Positions 41,921 to 50,889 of a stretch of DNA of 50,930 bases are shown here, piece by piece. The stretch is from Nocardia higoensis NBRC 100133 (lineage in GTDB: Bacteria; Actinomycetota; Actinomycetes; Mycobacteriales; Mycobacteriaceae). Made by a program: the position numbers and the translations under genes. Within the stretch, counting starts at the first letter, position 1; every line of letters begins with the position of its first letter. Where the stretch lies: assembly GCF_000308595.1 (NCBI RefSeq), contig NZ_BAGA01000009.1:1-50930 (forward strand). The letters are read 5' to 3'. The notes below the pieces were generated by a model that saw nothing but the letters and a program-made list of their open reading frames with translations, did no database searches and had not been told where the DNA came from.

Positions 41921-42190
41921 ATGGTTTCCCGAGACGTGATCGCCCAGCTCCATCAGGACATCACCACCGCCGAGAACGCGGGCGACCGGGCCACCGCCGA
42001 CCGCCTGCGCGAGGAGCTGGCCCGCGCCGAGCAGGCCCACGACGCCGAGCCGTCGACCGACCCGCGCGCGGCGGAGAAACAGGCCGCCCAGGATCGCCGG
42101 CCCGCCCACGATCTCGGCCCCGGCAGCGCCGAGGTGGATCAGAGCAGCATCGGCGAGGCCCCCGGCGTGGTCCAGGAACCGCCGGACTGA
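41921..42190 (+). CDS. Small hydrophilic protein of unknown function
   Basis: 89 residues, charged and helical at the start (DVIAQLHQDITTAENAGDRATADRLREELARAEQ), then proline/aspartate-rich and disordered. AGGAGG precedes ATG 41921. It lies 90 bp after the CsbD gene, beyond a perfect palindrome. No family recognised, but the composition is like stress-induced actinobacterial proteins. Confidence 0.7.
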   Translation: MVSRDVIAQLHQDITTAENAGDRATADRLREELARAEQAHDAEPSTDPRAAEKQAAQDRRPAHDLGPGSAEVDQSSIGEAPGVVQEPPD

Positions 42191-42251
42191 TCGTTCCCCC
42201 GCCCGCGCCGGCCCCGGCAGCACCATCGCGCCGGACCCGGCTGCACCCGAC

Positions 42252-42282
42252 AATGCCCCGCCACCATCGGTGGCGGGGCATT
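42252..42282 (+). terminator. Terminator after the 89-residue gene
   Basis: Perfect 14-bp stem AATGCCCCGCCACC (42252-42265) / GGTGGCGGGGCATT (42269-42282), 3-nt loop, 62 bp after the stop. Confidence 0.85.
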
Positions 42283-42448
42283 CGTCTGCCCGCCGGGCGC
42301 CGTCCGCCCACCGGGCGCGTTGGCGGTGTGCTGGAGCAGTCGCGGGATCGACCGAGGGTCCACGGGCGGGCCGTGACTCTCGACAACGGCCTCGCGGAGC
42401 GCTTCCCCGAGTACGCCGCCGCTCGATCCCTGTGAGCCCGTGTCCGGT

Positions 42449-42487
42449 GTCCTGTGTCGCACCTATGAGGGCGATGCGACACAGGAC
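42449..42487 (-). terminator. Terminator of the acyl-CoA cluster
   Basis: Perfect 13-bp stem GTCCTGTGTCGCA (42449-42461) / TGCGACACAGGAC (42475-42487), 13-nt loop, beginning eight bp past the minus-strand stop at 42495. Confidence 0.85.
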
Positions 42488-42494
42488 GTCCAGG

Positions 42495-43700
42495 TCAGAG
42501 GCGGTACTCGCGGAGCAGGCCCTTGCTGATGATCGTTTTCTGGATCTCGCTGGTGCCTTCCCCGATGAGCAGGAAGGGGGCCTCGCGCATGAGGCGTTCG
42601 ATCTCGGCTTCCTTGGAGTAGCCGAAGCCGCCGTGGATGCGGAAGGCCTCCTGGGTGACCTCGGCGCAGTACTCGCTGGCGATGAGCTTGGCCATGCCCG
42701 CGACGACGTCGTTGCGTTCGCCGGAATCCTTGGCGCGGGCGGCGTTGACCATCATCAGGTGCGCGGCTTCGACCTTGGTGGCCATTTCGGCGAGTTTGAA
42801 GGCGATGGCCTGGTGTTCGACGATCGGCTTACCGAAGGTGGAACGTTGCTGGGCGTAGCCGATGGCCAGTTCGAAGGCGCGGATGGCGATGCCGCAGGCG
42901 CGGGCGGCGACATTGACGCGGCCGACCTCGATGCCGTCCATCATGTGCGAGAAGCCCTTGCCGGGCTCGCCGCCGAGGATCGAGTCGGCGCCGATGCGGA
43001 AGCCGTCGAAGAGGGCCTCGGTGGTGTCGACGCCCTTGTAGCCCATCTTGTCGATCTTGCCGGGAATGGTGAGGCCGGGCAGGACCTCGCCGGTGCCCTC
43101 GGGCTTGTCGATCAGGAAGGTGGTGAGGTTCTTGTGCGGCTTGTCGGCATTGTGCGACCCGGCGCCGAGATCGGTTCTCACCAGCACAGCGGTGAGGTTG
43201 GAGGTGGAGCCGTTGGTCAGCCACATCTTGGCGCCGTCGATGGTGTAGCCGTCGGCGGTGCGGGTGGCGCGGGTCTTGATGGCGGCCACGTCGGAACCGA
43301 GGTCGGGTTCGGACATGGAGAACGAGCCGCGGATCTCGCCGGTGGCCATCTTCGGCAGGTAGTGCGCCTTCTGGGCGTCGGTGCCGTGCCGGGCGATCAT
43401 GTGCGCGACGATGAAATGGGTGTTGATCACGCCGGACACGCTCATCCAGCCGCGGGCGATCTCCTCGACCACCAGCGCGTAGGTGAGCAGGGATTCGCCG
43501 AGGCCGCCGTACTCCTCGGGGATGGTGATGCCGAAAAGCCCGATCTCCTTCATGCGCTCGACGATGTCGGCGGGATAGGTGTCGGAATGTTCGAGTTTCT
43601 GCGCGTTCGGGATGATCTCGCGATCGACGAACGCGCGCACGGTGGCCAGGATGTCGGTCTGGACCTCGGTGAGCCCGGCGGTGCGGGCGAGCCTGGTCAC
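42495..43700 (-). CDS. Acyl-CoA dehydrogenase
   Basis: 401 residues. Family signatures: FGITIPEEYGGLG near 60, SMSEPDLGSDVAAIKT (FAD/substrate loop), YTIDGAKMWLTNG, and RIHGGFGYSKEAEIERLMREAPFLLIGEGTSEIQK with the catalytic glutamate in the I-G-E-G-T segment. Oxidises a fatty or branched acyl-CoA at alpha-beta with FAD. GTG 43700 overlaps the thiolase stop (GTGA); longer frames start inside the thiolase. Last gene of the cluster. Confidence 0.93.
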   Translation of the reverse strand: MTRLARTAGLTEVQTDILATVRAFVDREIIPNAQKLEHSDTYPADIVERMKEIGLFGITIPEEYGGLGESLLTYALVVEEIARGWMSVSGVINTHFIVAHMIARHGTDAQKAHYLPKMATGEIRGSFSMSEPDLGSDVAAIKTRATRTADGYTIDGAKMWLTNGSTSNLTAVLVRTDLGAGSHNADKPHKNLTTFLIDKPEGTGEVLPGLTIPGKIDKMGYKGVDTTEALFDGFRIGADSILGGEPGKGFSHMMDGIEVGRVNVAARACGIAIRAFELAIGYAQQRSTFGKPIVEHQAIAFKLAEMATKVEAAHLMMVNAARAKDSGERNDVVAGMAKLIASEYCAEVTQEAFRIHGGFGYSKEAEIERLMREAPFLLIGEGTSEIQKTIISKGLLREYRL

Positions 43701-44911
43701 GCGGAGACCTTCTCGAAGATGGCGGCCAGACCCTGACCGCCGCCGATGCACATCGTGACCAGGCCGTAGCGGGCGTCGCGGCGCTGCATCTCCCTGGTCA
43801 TGGTGGCGATCATCCTGGTGCCGGTGGCGCCGACCGGATGGCCCAGTGAGATGCCGGAGCCGCGCACATTGAGGCGCTCGAAATCACTTGTGCTGAAACC
43901 CCATTCGCGGGTGCAAGCGAGCACCTGGGCGGCGAAGGCCTCGTTGAGCTCGATCAGGTCGATGTCGGCGAGCTTCAGGTTGGCGCGGTCGAGCGCGGCC
44001 TGGGTGGCCGGGACCGGACCGATGCCCATGATCTTGGGCTCGACGCCCGCCACGCCCCAGGACACCAGCCGCGCGATCGGGCGCAGGCCCAGTTCGTCGG
44101 CGCGTTCGGGATGGGTGACCACGCACAGGGCGGCGGCGTCGTTCTGGCCGCTCGAATTGCCGGCTGTGACCGTGGCTTCCGGGTCCTTCGCGGCGAGCAC
44201 CGGCTTCAGCGTCGCCAGTTTCTCCAGCGTGGAGTCGGCGCGCGGGTGCTCGTCGGTGTCGACGACGGTCTCCCCGCGCCGCGAGCGCACCGTGACGGGA
44301 ATGATCTCCTCGGCGAACACCCCGGAGGTCTGGGCCTCGACCGCGCGCCGATGCGAGGTGACGGCCAGCTCGTCCTGCTCGGCGCGGCCGATGTTGTAGT
44401 CGCGACGCAGGTTCTCGGCGGTCTCGAGCATGCCGCCGGGCACCGGGTAGTCACGACCGCCCGCGGTGACCCGGCCGCGGGCCAGGCCGTCGTGCAGGCT
44501 CACGGCCGGGCCCTTCACACCGAACCGCATGTCGGTGGCGTAGAAGACGACATTGCTCATGCTCTCCACGCCGCCGGCCACGATCACGTCGTTGACGCCG
44601 GTGGCGATCTGCATGCCCGCCTGCAACACCGCCTGCAGGCCCGAGCCGCAGCGGCGGTCGACCTGCATGCCGGGCACGGTCACCGGCAGGCCCGCGTTGA
44701 GCACCACCACGCGGCCGATGGCGGGGGCCTCGCTGTTGGGGTAGCAGTTGCCGAGGATGACGTCCTCGACCGCGCGCGGGGCCAGGCCGGTGCGCTGGAG
44801 CAGGCCGCGCAGCACGGTCTCGCCGAGGTCGGCGGCCGACAGGCTCGCCAGGGAGCCGCCGAAGCGGCCGATCGGGCTGCGAACCGGTTCGCAGATCACC
44901 ACGTCACGCAT
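43697..44911 (-). CDS. Thiolase (acetyl-CoA acyltransferase)
   Basis: 404 residues. The active-site Cys88 lies in DRRCGSGLQAV, the ELNEAFAAQ helix and GHPVGATGTRM glycine loop carry the histidines, and the second cysteine is in MCIGGGQGLA. Such enzymes cleave 3-ketoacyl-CoA to acetyl-CoA plus a shorter acyl-CoA, or run in reverse. ATG 44911 shares one base with the SDR stop, and the stop overlaps the acyl-CoA dehydrogenase start, so the three genes are coupled. Confidence 0.95.
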   Translation of the reverse strand: MRDVVICEPVRSPIGRFGGSLASLSAADLGETVLRGLLQRTGLAPRAVEDVILGNCYPNSEAPAIGRVVVLNAGLPVTVPGMQVDRRCGSGLQAVLQAGMQIATGVNDVIVAGGVESMSNVVFYATDMRFGVKGPAVSLHDGLARGRVTAGGRDYPVPGGMLETAENLRRDYNIGRAEQDELAVTSHRRAVEAQTSGVFAEEIIPVTVRSRRGETVVDTDEHPRADSTLEKLATLKPVLAAKDPEATVTAGNSSGQNDAAALCVVTHPERADELGLRPIARLVSWGVAGVEPKIMGIGPVPATQAALDRANLKLADIDLIELNEAFAAQVLACTREWGFSTSDFERLNVRGSGISLGHPVGATGTRMIATMTREMQRRDARYGLVTMCIGGGQGLAAIFEKVSA

Positions 44912-45648
44912 CACATGAACCTTCCGCCGGTGACTTCCAGAACCGCACCGGTCATGTAGGAGGACAGATCCGAGGCCAGGAACAGCACCACGTTCGCGAC
45001 CTCGTCGGGCTCGCCCGCCCGGCCGAGCGGAATCTCGGCCATCTTCTGGTCCCACACCTTCTGCGGCATGGCCTCGGTCATGGCGGTGCGGATCAGGCCC
45101 GGCTGCACGGCGTTGACGCGCACATTCTTGAACGCGACCTCCTTGGCGGCGGCCTTGGTCAGGCCGACGATGCCCGCCTTGGCGGCCGAGTAGTTGGTCT
45201 GGCCGGGCAGGCCGATCTTGCCCGAGAGCGAGGAGATGTTGACGATGGCGCCGCCGCCGTGCTCGCGCATCCGGTCGGCGGCCGCGCGGGTGCCGTTCCA
45301 GGTGCCCTTGAGGTGGACGCCGATGACGGCGTCGAAATCGTCCTCGGTCATCTTGCGCATGGTGGCGTCGCGGGTCAGGCCCGCGTTGTTGACGAACACG
45401 CCGAGCGGGCCGAACCGCTCGGCGGTCTCGATCAGCGTGCGGACCTGCCCGGCGTCGCGGACATCGCAGTGCGAGTAGGCGGCCACCGTTTCGCCGCCGA
45501 GTTCGGCGACGGCCGCCGCGCCCGCTTCGTCGTTGATGTCGCCGATGGCCACCTTGGCGCCCTCGGCGACGAAGCGGCGTGCGATGTGCAGCCCGATTCC
45601 CTGGGCCGCGCCGGTGACCACGGCCACCCGACCCTCCAGCAAGCCCAT
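44911..45648 (-). CDS. SDR oxidoreductase (3-oxoacyl reductase / hydroxyacyl-CoA dehydrogenase type)
   Basis: 245 residues, classical short-chain dehydrogenase. The nucleotide site is TGAAQGIG (12-19), NNAG at 87-90, and the catalytic set is Ser139/140, Tyr153 and Lys157 (NYSAAKAG). The end LEVTGGRFM is FabG-like. In this operon it most likely oxidises 3-hydroxyacyl-CoA ahead of the thiolase. ATG 45648 has GGAG upstream and was chosen over a longer frame. Confidence 0.93.
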   Translation of the reverse strand: MGLLEGRVAVVTGAAQGIGLHIARRFVAEGAKVAIGDINDEAGAAAVAELGGETVAAYSHCDVRDAGQVRTLIETAERFGPLGVFVNNAGLTRDATMRKMTEDDFDAVIGVHLKGTWNGTRAAADRMREHGGGAIVNISSLSGKIGLPGQTNYSAAKAGIVGLTKAAAKEVAFKNVRVNAVQPGLIRTAMTEAMPQKVWDQKMAEIPLGRAGEPDEVANVVLFLASDLSSYMTGAVLEVTGGRFM

Positions 45649-45726
45649 ATCAGCTCCGATCCGTTCGTGTGTGTGAGCCCGTGTCGCCACGGCCCCTGTC
45701 AGTCGTGCCGCGCGTGCGGCTCGCAC

Positions 45727-45771
45727 CGTGCGCGGCGATTCCGCTGCTCGTAGCGTGCGTGGCGATTCCGC
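45727..45771. repeat. 18-bp direct repeat between operon halves
   Basis: CGTGCGCGGCGATTCCGC (45727-45744) and CGTGCGTGGCGATTCCGC (45754-45771), one mismatch, in the 129-bp gap between the CaiB-type gene and the SDR gene. It could be a regulator-binding pair or a small duplication. Confidence 0.4.
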
Positions 45772-45777
45772 CGGGGA

Positions 45778-46992
45778 TCACTGCACGACTCCGTCCGCGC
45801 GCAGGCGCTCGATCTCTTCCCGGCCTACGCCCAACTCCGCCAGCACCGCGTCGGTCTGCTCGCCCAGCGCGGGCACCGCGTCCATGCGCATCTCCACATC
45901 GGAGAACGTCATGGGCGGCAGCACCGCGCGGATCGGCCCGGCGGAGGTGCCGACCTCGCGCCAGCGATCGCGCTCGGCGAGCTGCGGGTGCGCGATCAGG
46001 CCCCTCATGTCGTTGAGCTGGGCGGCCGGGATGCCGAATTGCGCCAGCAGCTCATCGAGTTCGCGGGTGCCGAAGCGGCGGGTCTGTTCGGCCACGGCCG
46101 CGTCGACTTCGGCGCGGTGGCGGACCCGGTCGATATTGGTGACGAAGCGCGGGTCGTCGGCCAGGCCCGGAACGCCGAACACCTCGGTCACCAGCACACG
46201 CCAGCCGCGATCGTTCTGCACGCCGATGAGGATCTGGCCGTCGGCGGTGGGGTAGGCGTCGTAGGGGGCGATCGAGGCGTGCGACAGGCCCATGCGCTGG
46301 ACCTGTTTGTCCTGGTACATCTGCATGTACATGGAGTGGCCGAGCCATTCGACGGTGGCGTCGAACATGGCGATCTCGATGGTGGCGCCCTTCCCGGTGC
46401 GCTCGCGGCGGAACAGCGCGGCCTGGATGGAAGACAGCGCGTAGAGGCCCGAGGCGATATCCGCCGAAGGGACACCGGTTTTGGTGGCGGTCTCGGGGGT
46501 GCCGGTGATCGAGCACAGGCCGGTCTCGGCCTGGATGAGCATGTCGTAGGCCTTGCGGTCGCGGTACGGGCCGTCGGTGCCGTAGCCGCTCATATTGACC
46601 ACGATCAGGCCGGGCTGCTCGCCGCGCAGTTCGTCGGCGCCGAAGCCCAAGCGCGCGGCGGCGCCGGGGGCGAGATTCTGGATGAACACGTCGGCGCGGG
46701 AAATCAACTCCCGCAACAGCTTCCGTCCGCGCTCGTTCTTGAGGTCGAGGGCGACCGACTCCTTGCCGCGGTTGAGCCAGACGAAGTGCGAGGCCAGGCC
46801 GTGCACGGCGGCGTCGTAGTTGCGGGCGAAATCACCTTCGCCGACCCGTTCCACCTTGATCACCCTGGCGCCGTAATCGGCCAGGTGGCGGCTGGCCATC
46901 GGGGCGGCGACGGCCTGTTCGAGGCTGACCACGGTCACCCCTGCCAGCGGCAGGTCGCCGGAATCCGGGTTCTCGATGTCAGCGCTGCCCAC
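45778..46992 (-). CDS. CaiB/BaiF family CoA-transferase
   Basis: 404 residues. Class III CoA-transferase pattern: LAGVTVVSLEQAVAAPMASRHLADYGARVIKVER, VWLNRGKESVALDLKN, GLIVVNMSGYGTDGPYRDRKAYDML with the catalytic aspartate at 150 (AYD), then GASIEIAMFDA-like and the C-terminal cap. It moves CoA between carboxylates to activate or release the substrate. GTG 46992 lies within the end of the acyl-CoA dehydrogenase gene, 14 bp overlap. A 129-bp gap separates it from the SDR gene. Confidence 0.92.
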   Translation of the reverse strand: MGSADIENPDSGDLPLAGVTVVSLEQAVAAPMASRHLADYGARVIKVERVGEGDFARNYDAAVHGLASHFVWLNRGKESVALDLKNERGRKLLRELISRADVFIQNLAPGAAARLGFGADELRGEQPGLIVVNMSGYGTDGPYRDRKAYDMLIQAETGLCSITGTPETATKTGVPSADIASGLYALSSIQAALFRRERTGKGATIEIAMFDATVEWLGHSMYMQMYQDKQVQRMGLSHASIAPYDAYPTADGQILIGVQNDRGWRVLVTEVFGVPGLADDPRFVTNIDRVRHRAEVDAAVAEQTRRFGTRELDELLAQFGIPAAQLNDMRGLIAHPQLAERDRWREVGTSAGPIRAVLPPMTFSDVEMRMDAVPALGEQTDAVLAELGVGREEIERLRADGVVQ

Positions 46993-48196
46993 CGGTCGCC
47001 TCCCGCTTGGCCTGCTTCACCAGCTGACCGCCGATGATCAGCCGCTGGATCTCGCTGGTGCCCTCGTAGAGCCGCAGCAGCCGCACGTCGCGGTAGATGC
47101 GCTCGACCGCGACATCGCGCATGTAGCCGGTGCCGCCGTGGATCTGCACCGCGAGATCGGCCACCTGCCCGACCATTTCGGTGCAGTACAGCTTGGCTGC
47201 CGATGGGCCGACCCGGCGGTCCTCACCGGAGACGTAGCGGGCGGCGACATCGCGCACCAGCGCGCGCCCGGCGAGCACGCCGGTGTACTGGTCGGCGATC
47301 ATGGCCTGGACCAGCTGGAAGTCACCGATCGCGGTGCCGCCCTGGGTAGCGGTGGCCGCGTGGGCGACGGATTCGTCGAGGGCACGCTGGGCGGCGCCGA
47401 CCGCGAGCGCGGCGATGTGCACCCGGCCGCGGGTCAGCGACACCATCGCGGCCCGGTAGCCGACGTCCTCGCTGCCCCCGACCAGCGCCGAATTCGGCAC
47501 GCGCACACCGGAGAACCGCACGTCGGAGGTCCAGGCGCCCTCCTGGCCCATCTTGCGGTCCTTGACGCCGACCTCGAGGCCGGGAGTGTCGGCGGGAACG
47601 AGGAAGACCGCGATGCCCGGCCCGTCGGCGTCGGCGGCGCGGGTGCGGGCGAACACCACGAACAGATCGGCCGAGGGCGCGTTGGTGATGAAGCGCTTCT
47701 CGCCGTCGATCACCCAATCCGCGTTCGCGCCACCACTGCCGTCGCGAACGGCTCTGGTGCGCAGCCCGGCCGGATTGGAGCCCGCGCCCGGCTCGGTGAG
47801 GGCGAAGGAGGCCACCACCTCGCCGGAGGCGATGCGCTCGAGCCAGGTCTGCTTCTGCTCCTCGGTGCCGTAGTTCACCAGCACCTGTCCGGCGATGCCG
47901 TTGTTGGTGCCGAACATCGAGCGGAATGCCAGGGTGGTGTAGCCGAACTCCATCGCCAGCTCCACGTCCTGGGCGAGGTTCAGCCCGAGGCCGCCCCACT
48001 CCTGCGGGATCGCGTAGCCGAACAACCCCATGTCGGCGGCGGCGCGGCGGATGTCGTCGGGGATGCGGTCGGTGTCGGCGATCTCCTGTTCGCGCGGCAC
48101 CACCACCTCGCGGACGAAGGTCCTGGTCTGGGCCAGGATGTCGGCGAAGTCCTGGTCGGACACCTGTGACACCAGGGCGGCCGGGTCGGCAGCCAT
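46979..48196 (-). CDS. Acyl-CoA dehydrogenase
   Basis: 405 residues. FGYAIPQEWGGLGLNLAQD, FALTEPGAGSNPAGL, WVIDGEKRFITN, and IHGGTGYMRDVAVERIYRDVRLLRLYEGTSEIQRLII with the glutamate of the Y-E-G-T active segment. A flavoprotein dehydrogenase of acyl-CoA. GAGGAG precedes ATG 48196. Coupled to the CoA-transferase after it, 31 bp behind the aldehyde dehydrogenase gene. Confidence 0.93.
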   Translation of the reverse strand: MAADPAALVSQVSDQDFADILAQTRTFVREVVVPREQEIADTDRIPDDIRRAAADMGLFGYAIPQEWGGLGLNLAQDVELAMEFGYTTLAFRSMFGTNNGIAGQVLVNYGTEEQKQTWLERIASGEVVASFALTEPGAGSNPAGLRTRAVRDGSGGANADWVIDGEKRFITNAPSADLFVVFARTRAADADGPGIAVFLVPADTPGLEVGVKDRKMGQEGAWTSDVRFSGVRVPNSALVGGSEDVGYRAAMVSLTRGRVHIAALAVGAAQRALDESVAHAATATQGGTAIGDFQLVQAMIADQYTGVLAGRALVRDVAARYVSGEDRRVGPSAAKLYCTEMVGQVADLAVQIHGGTGYMRDVAVERIYRDVRLLRLYEGTSEIQRLIIGGQLVKQAKREATGGQR

Positions 48197-48227
48197 CGAA
48201 TGCTCCTCTGCTGGAAAAGGTTCGCCG

Positions 48228-49601
48228 TCAGCGCGGGTTACGGATCAATTTCTTGTTGGCGAACTCGGCGATGCCGTAGTGCGCGAGCTCGCGGCCGACG
48301 CCGGAACGCTTCACGCCGCCGAAGGGCAGATCCGGCGCCGAGCGGCTGGTGCCGTTGATCCACACCATGCCGGTCTCCAGCCGGTCGGCGACCTCGGCCG
48401 CCAGCTGCTCGTCGGCGGCGAAGACCGCCGCAGCCAAGCCGTAGGGCGAGTCGTTGGCCAGCTCCACGGCCGCGTCCACCGAGGGCACCCGGTAGACCAC
48501 CGCGACCGGACCGAACAGCTCCTCCCGGTAGGCGCGCATGTCCGGGGTGACGTCGGTGAGGACGGTCGCCTCGTAGTACGCGCCCGGCCCGTCGACGCGC
48601 CGCCCGCCGGTGGCCACGGTCGCCCCCTGCGCGATCGCTTCGTCCACCTGGCGGGCGAGATCGTCGAGCGCGCGCTGCGAGGACAGCGGGCCGAACGTCG
48701 TGTCCGGGTCGGTCGGGTCACCGGGTTCCTGGTCGCGCATGGCGGCGACGAAGGCGTCGAGGAACTTGTCGTAGATCTCGTCGAGCACGATGAAGCGCTT
48801 GGAGGCCGTGCACGCCTGACCCGCATTGCCCATCCGGTTGCCCACCGCGGCGGCCACGGTCTGCTCCAGATCGGCGTCGTCGAGCACCAGGAACGGATCG
48901 GAGCCGCCCAGTTCGAGCACGTACTTCTTGAGGTGTCTGCCCGCGACCTCGGCGACCGCCGCGCCCGCGCGCTCGGAACCGGTCAGCGAGACGCCCTGCA
49001 CCCGGGGGTCGGCGATGATCCTGGCGACCTGCTCGTTGCTCGCGAACAGGTTCAGATACACCGCCTCCGGCGCACCGGCCTCGGCGAACACCTCGGCGAT
49101 CGCCAGCGCGGACTGCGGGCAGATCTGGGCGTGCTTGAGCAGAATCGTGTTGCCCAGCACCAGGTTCGGCGCGGCGAAGCGGGCCACCTGGTAGTAGGGG
49201 TAGTTCCACGGCATGACGCCCAGCAGCGGGCCGATCGGCTCGGTACGCACCACGGCGGTTCCGGTGCCGGCGATGGTCAGCGGTTCGTCGGCCAGAAAGG
49301 CCTCGGCATTGTCGGCGTAGTACTCGTAGATGGCGGCGCTGAGCGCGACCTCGCCCTTCGCCTGGCTGATCGGCTTGCCCATCTCGAGGGTCAGCAGAGC
49401 GGCCAGCCGGTCGGAGTCGGCGCGGTAGCCCGCGGCGACCCGGCGCAGCAGGTCCGCGCGCTCGGTGCGGGGGACGCGCCGCCAGTCGTCATAGGCGGCT
49501 TTCGAGGCGGCGACGGCGGTGTCGATCTCGGCGTCGGTCGCCTCGGGGAAACGGGCGAGTATCTCGCCGGTAGCGGGGTTGGTGGTGGCGTATTCGCTCA
49601 T
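48228..49601 (-). CDS. Aldehyde dehydrogenase (succinate-semialdehyde dehydrogenase-like)
   Basis: 457 residues. Start SEYATTNPATGEILARFPEATD and residues 70-79 TLEMGKPISQ are typical of GabD-type enzymes. Catalytic Glu230 (LELGGSDP) and Cys264 (GNAGQACTASKR) are both present. It oxidises an aldehyde to the acid with NAD(P). It may feed a carboxylate to the neighbouring CoA-transferases. ATG 49601, 43 bp after the next CoA-transferase gene. Confidence 0.93.
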   Translation of the reverse strand: MSEYATTNPATGEILARFPEATDAEIDTAVAASKAAYDDWRRVPRTERADLLRRVAAGYRADSDRLAALLTLEMGKPISQAKGEVALSAAIYEYYADNAEAFLADEPLTIAGTGTAVVRTEPIGPLLGVMPWNYPYYQVARFAAPNLVLGNTILLKHAQICPQSALAIAEVFAEAGAPEAVYLNLFASNEQVARIIADPRVQGVSLTGSERAGAAVAEVAGRHLKKYVLELGGSDPFLVLDDADLEQTVAAAVGNRMGNAGQACTASKRFIVLDEIYDKFLDAFVAAMRDQEPGDPTDPDTTFGPLSSQRALDDLARQVDEAIAQGATVATGGRRVDGPGAYYEATVLTDVTPDMRAYREELFGPVAVVYRVPSVDAAVELANDSPYGLAAAVFAADEQLAAEVADRLETGMVWINGTSRSAPDLPFGGVKRSGVGRELAHYGIAEFANKKLIRNPR

Positions 49602-49644
49602 AGCTTGGCCCTCTTCTCGATGGCGTGCTGCTGGTCGGCCTGGT

Positions 49645-50889
49645 TCACGGCGCCGGCGATCCGGCCGGTCCTCCCAAGTGTCCGCCGTCGACCAGTGCGT
49701 CGATCTCCTCCTGCCCGGCGCCGAGCAGGTCGCGCACCACCTCCACGCCGTCGGCGCCGAGCGCGGGCGCGGGGCCGGTCGACAGGTGCTCGCCGTCGAA
49801 CGCGGCGGGCAGACCGGCGGCCAGGTAGGTGCCGATGCGCGGCTGGTCCAGCGGGCTGAACAGCGGATTGTCGGCGAGTTCGCCGCCGGCGACGATCTCG
49901 GCGAAGCCGCGGTAGCGGTCGAACAGCACCGAGGTCCCCGAGAGCGCGGCCTCGACCTCGGCGGCGGTGTGCTCGGCGAACCAGGTGGCGAAGAGCGCGT
50001 CGAGCAGTTCGCGATAGCGGTAGCGGTCGGCGTCCCGGGAGAAGTCCGCGCCGAGCGAGTTCTCCAGCGCCGCGACCACCTCGCCGCGGCCGGTGACCTG
50101 CACCAGATCGCGCATGTGCCGGGGCGTCAGCGCCACGATCATGAAGCGCGCGCCGTCGGCGGTCCGGAAGTCCTTGCCGTAGGTGCCGTAGACGGCGTTG
50201 CCGGTCGCCTCGCGTTCGACGCCGTTGATCTGCACCTCGGTCAGGTAGCTGAGGTGCCCCGCGACGGCGAGCGCGACATCCGACAGCGGCAGGTCGACGG
50301 CCGAGCCCTGCCCGGTCGACTCGCGCCTGCGGACCGCCGCCGTGACGGCCAGCGCCGCGTAGAGGCCGCAGGCCACATCCCAGGCGGGCAGCACGTGATT
50401 GGCCGGTCCGTCGTGGGTGCGGGCGCCGGTGATCAGCGGGAACCCGGTGGCGGCGTTGACGGTGTAGTCCACCGCCGCGCTGCCGTCGCGCTTGCCGAGG
50501 ATCTGCACGGTGATGACATCCGGGCGCAGCGCGCTCAGGGCCTCGTGGCTCATCCAGCCGCGGCCGCCCGCGTTGGTGACCAGAATGCCGCCGCCCTCGC
50601 CCGGTGCGGTGATCAGCCGCTGCACCAGCTCCCGGCCTTCCTGACTGCGCAGATCGCAGGTGACCGAACGCTTTCCGCGATTGAGCCCGGCCCAGTAGAT
50701 GGACTCGCCCGACTCGGTGACCGGCCAGCGGTTCCGGTCACCCGCGCCGCCGATGGGGTCGACGCGGATGACCTCCGCGCCGAGTTGGGACAGCGTCAGG
50801 CCGCACAGCGGGGAGGCGACGAAACTGGACACCTCGACCACGCGCAGCCCGGACAGGGGGCGCCGGCCGCTCGTGCTGTCACCGGACAT
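49645..50889 (-). CDS. CaiB/BaiF family CoA-transferase (second)
   Basis: 414 residues. LSGLRVVEVSSFVASPLCGLTLSQLGAEVIRVDPIGGAGDRNRWPVT, YWAGLNRGKRSVTCDLRS, and the WDVACGLYAALAVTAAVRRRESTGQGS motif with the aspartate. Only weakly similar to the first CoA-transferase, so they are not a recent duplication. ATG 50889 is used because GGGAGG lies seven bases upstream; ATG 50913 has no such site. First gene visible of the cluster; the upstream context is beyond the window. Confidence 0.9.
   Translation of the reverse strand: MSGDSTSGRRPLSGLRVVEVSSFVASPLCGLTLSQLGAEVIRVDPIGGAGDRNRWPVTESGESIYWAGLNRGKRSVTCDLRSQEGRELVQRLITAPGEGGGILVTNAGGRGWMSHEALSALRPDVITVQILGKRDGSAAVDYTVNAATGFPLITGARTHDGPANHVLPAWDVACGLYAALAVTAAVRRRESTGQGSAVDLPLSDVALAVAGHLSYLTEVQINGVEREATGNAVYGTYGKDFRTADGARFMIVALTPRHMRDLVQVTGRGEVVAALENSLGADFSRDADRYRYRELLDALFATWFAEHTAAEVEAALSGTSVLFDRYRGFAEIVAGGELADNPLFSPLDQPRIGTYLAAGLPAAFDGEHLSTGPAPALGADGVEVVRDLLGAGQEEIDALVDGGHLGGPAGSPAP

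Larger units (their letters stand above)
42191..42494. other. Spacer with two terminators
   Basis: 304 bp between convergent transcripts. It holds the hairpins at 42252-42282 and 42449-42487 and no supportable gene. Confidence 0.6.
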
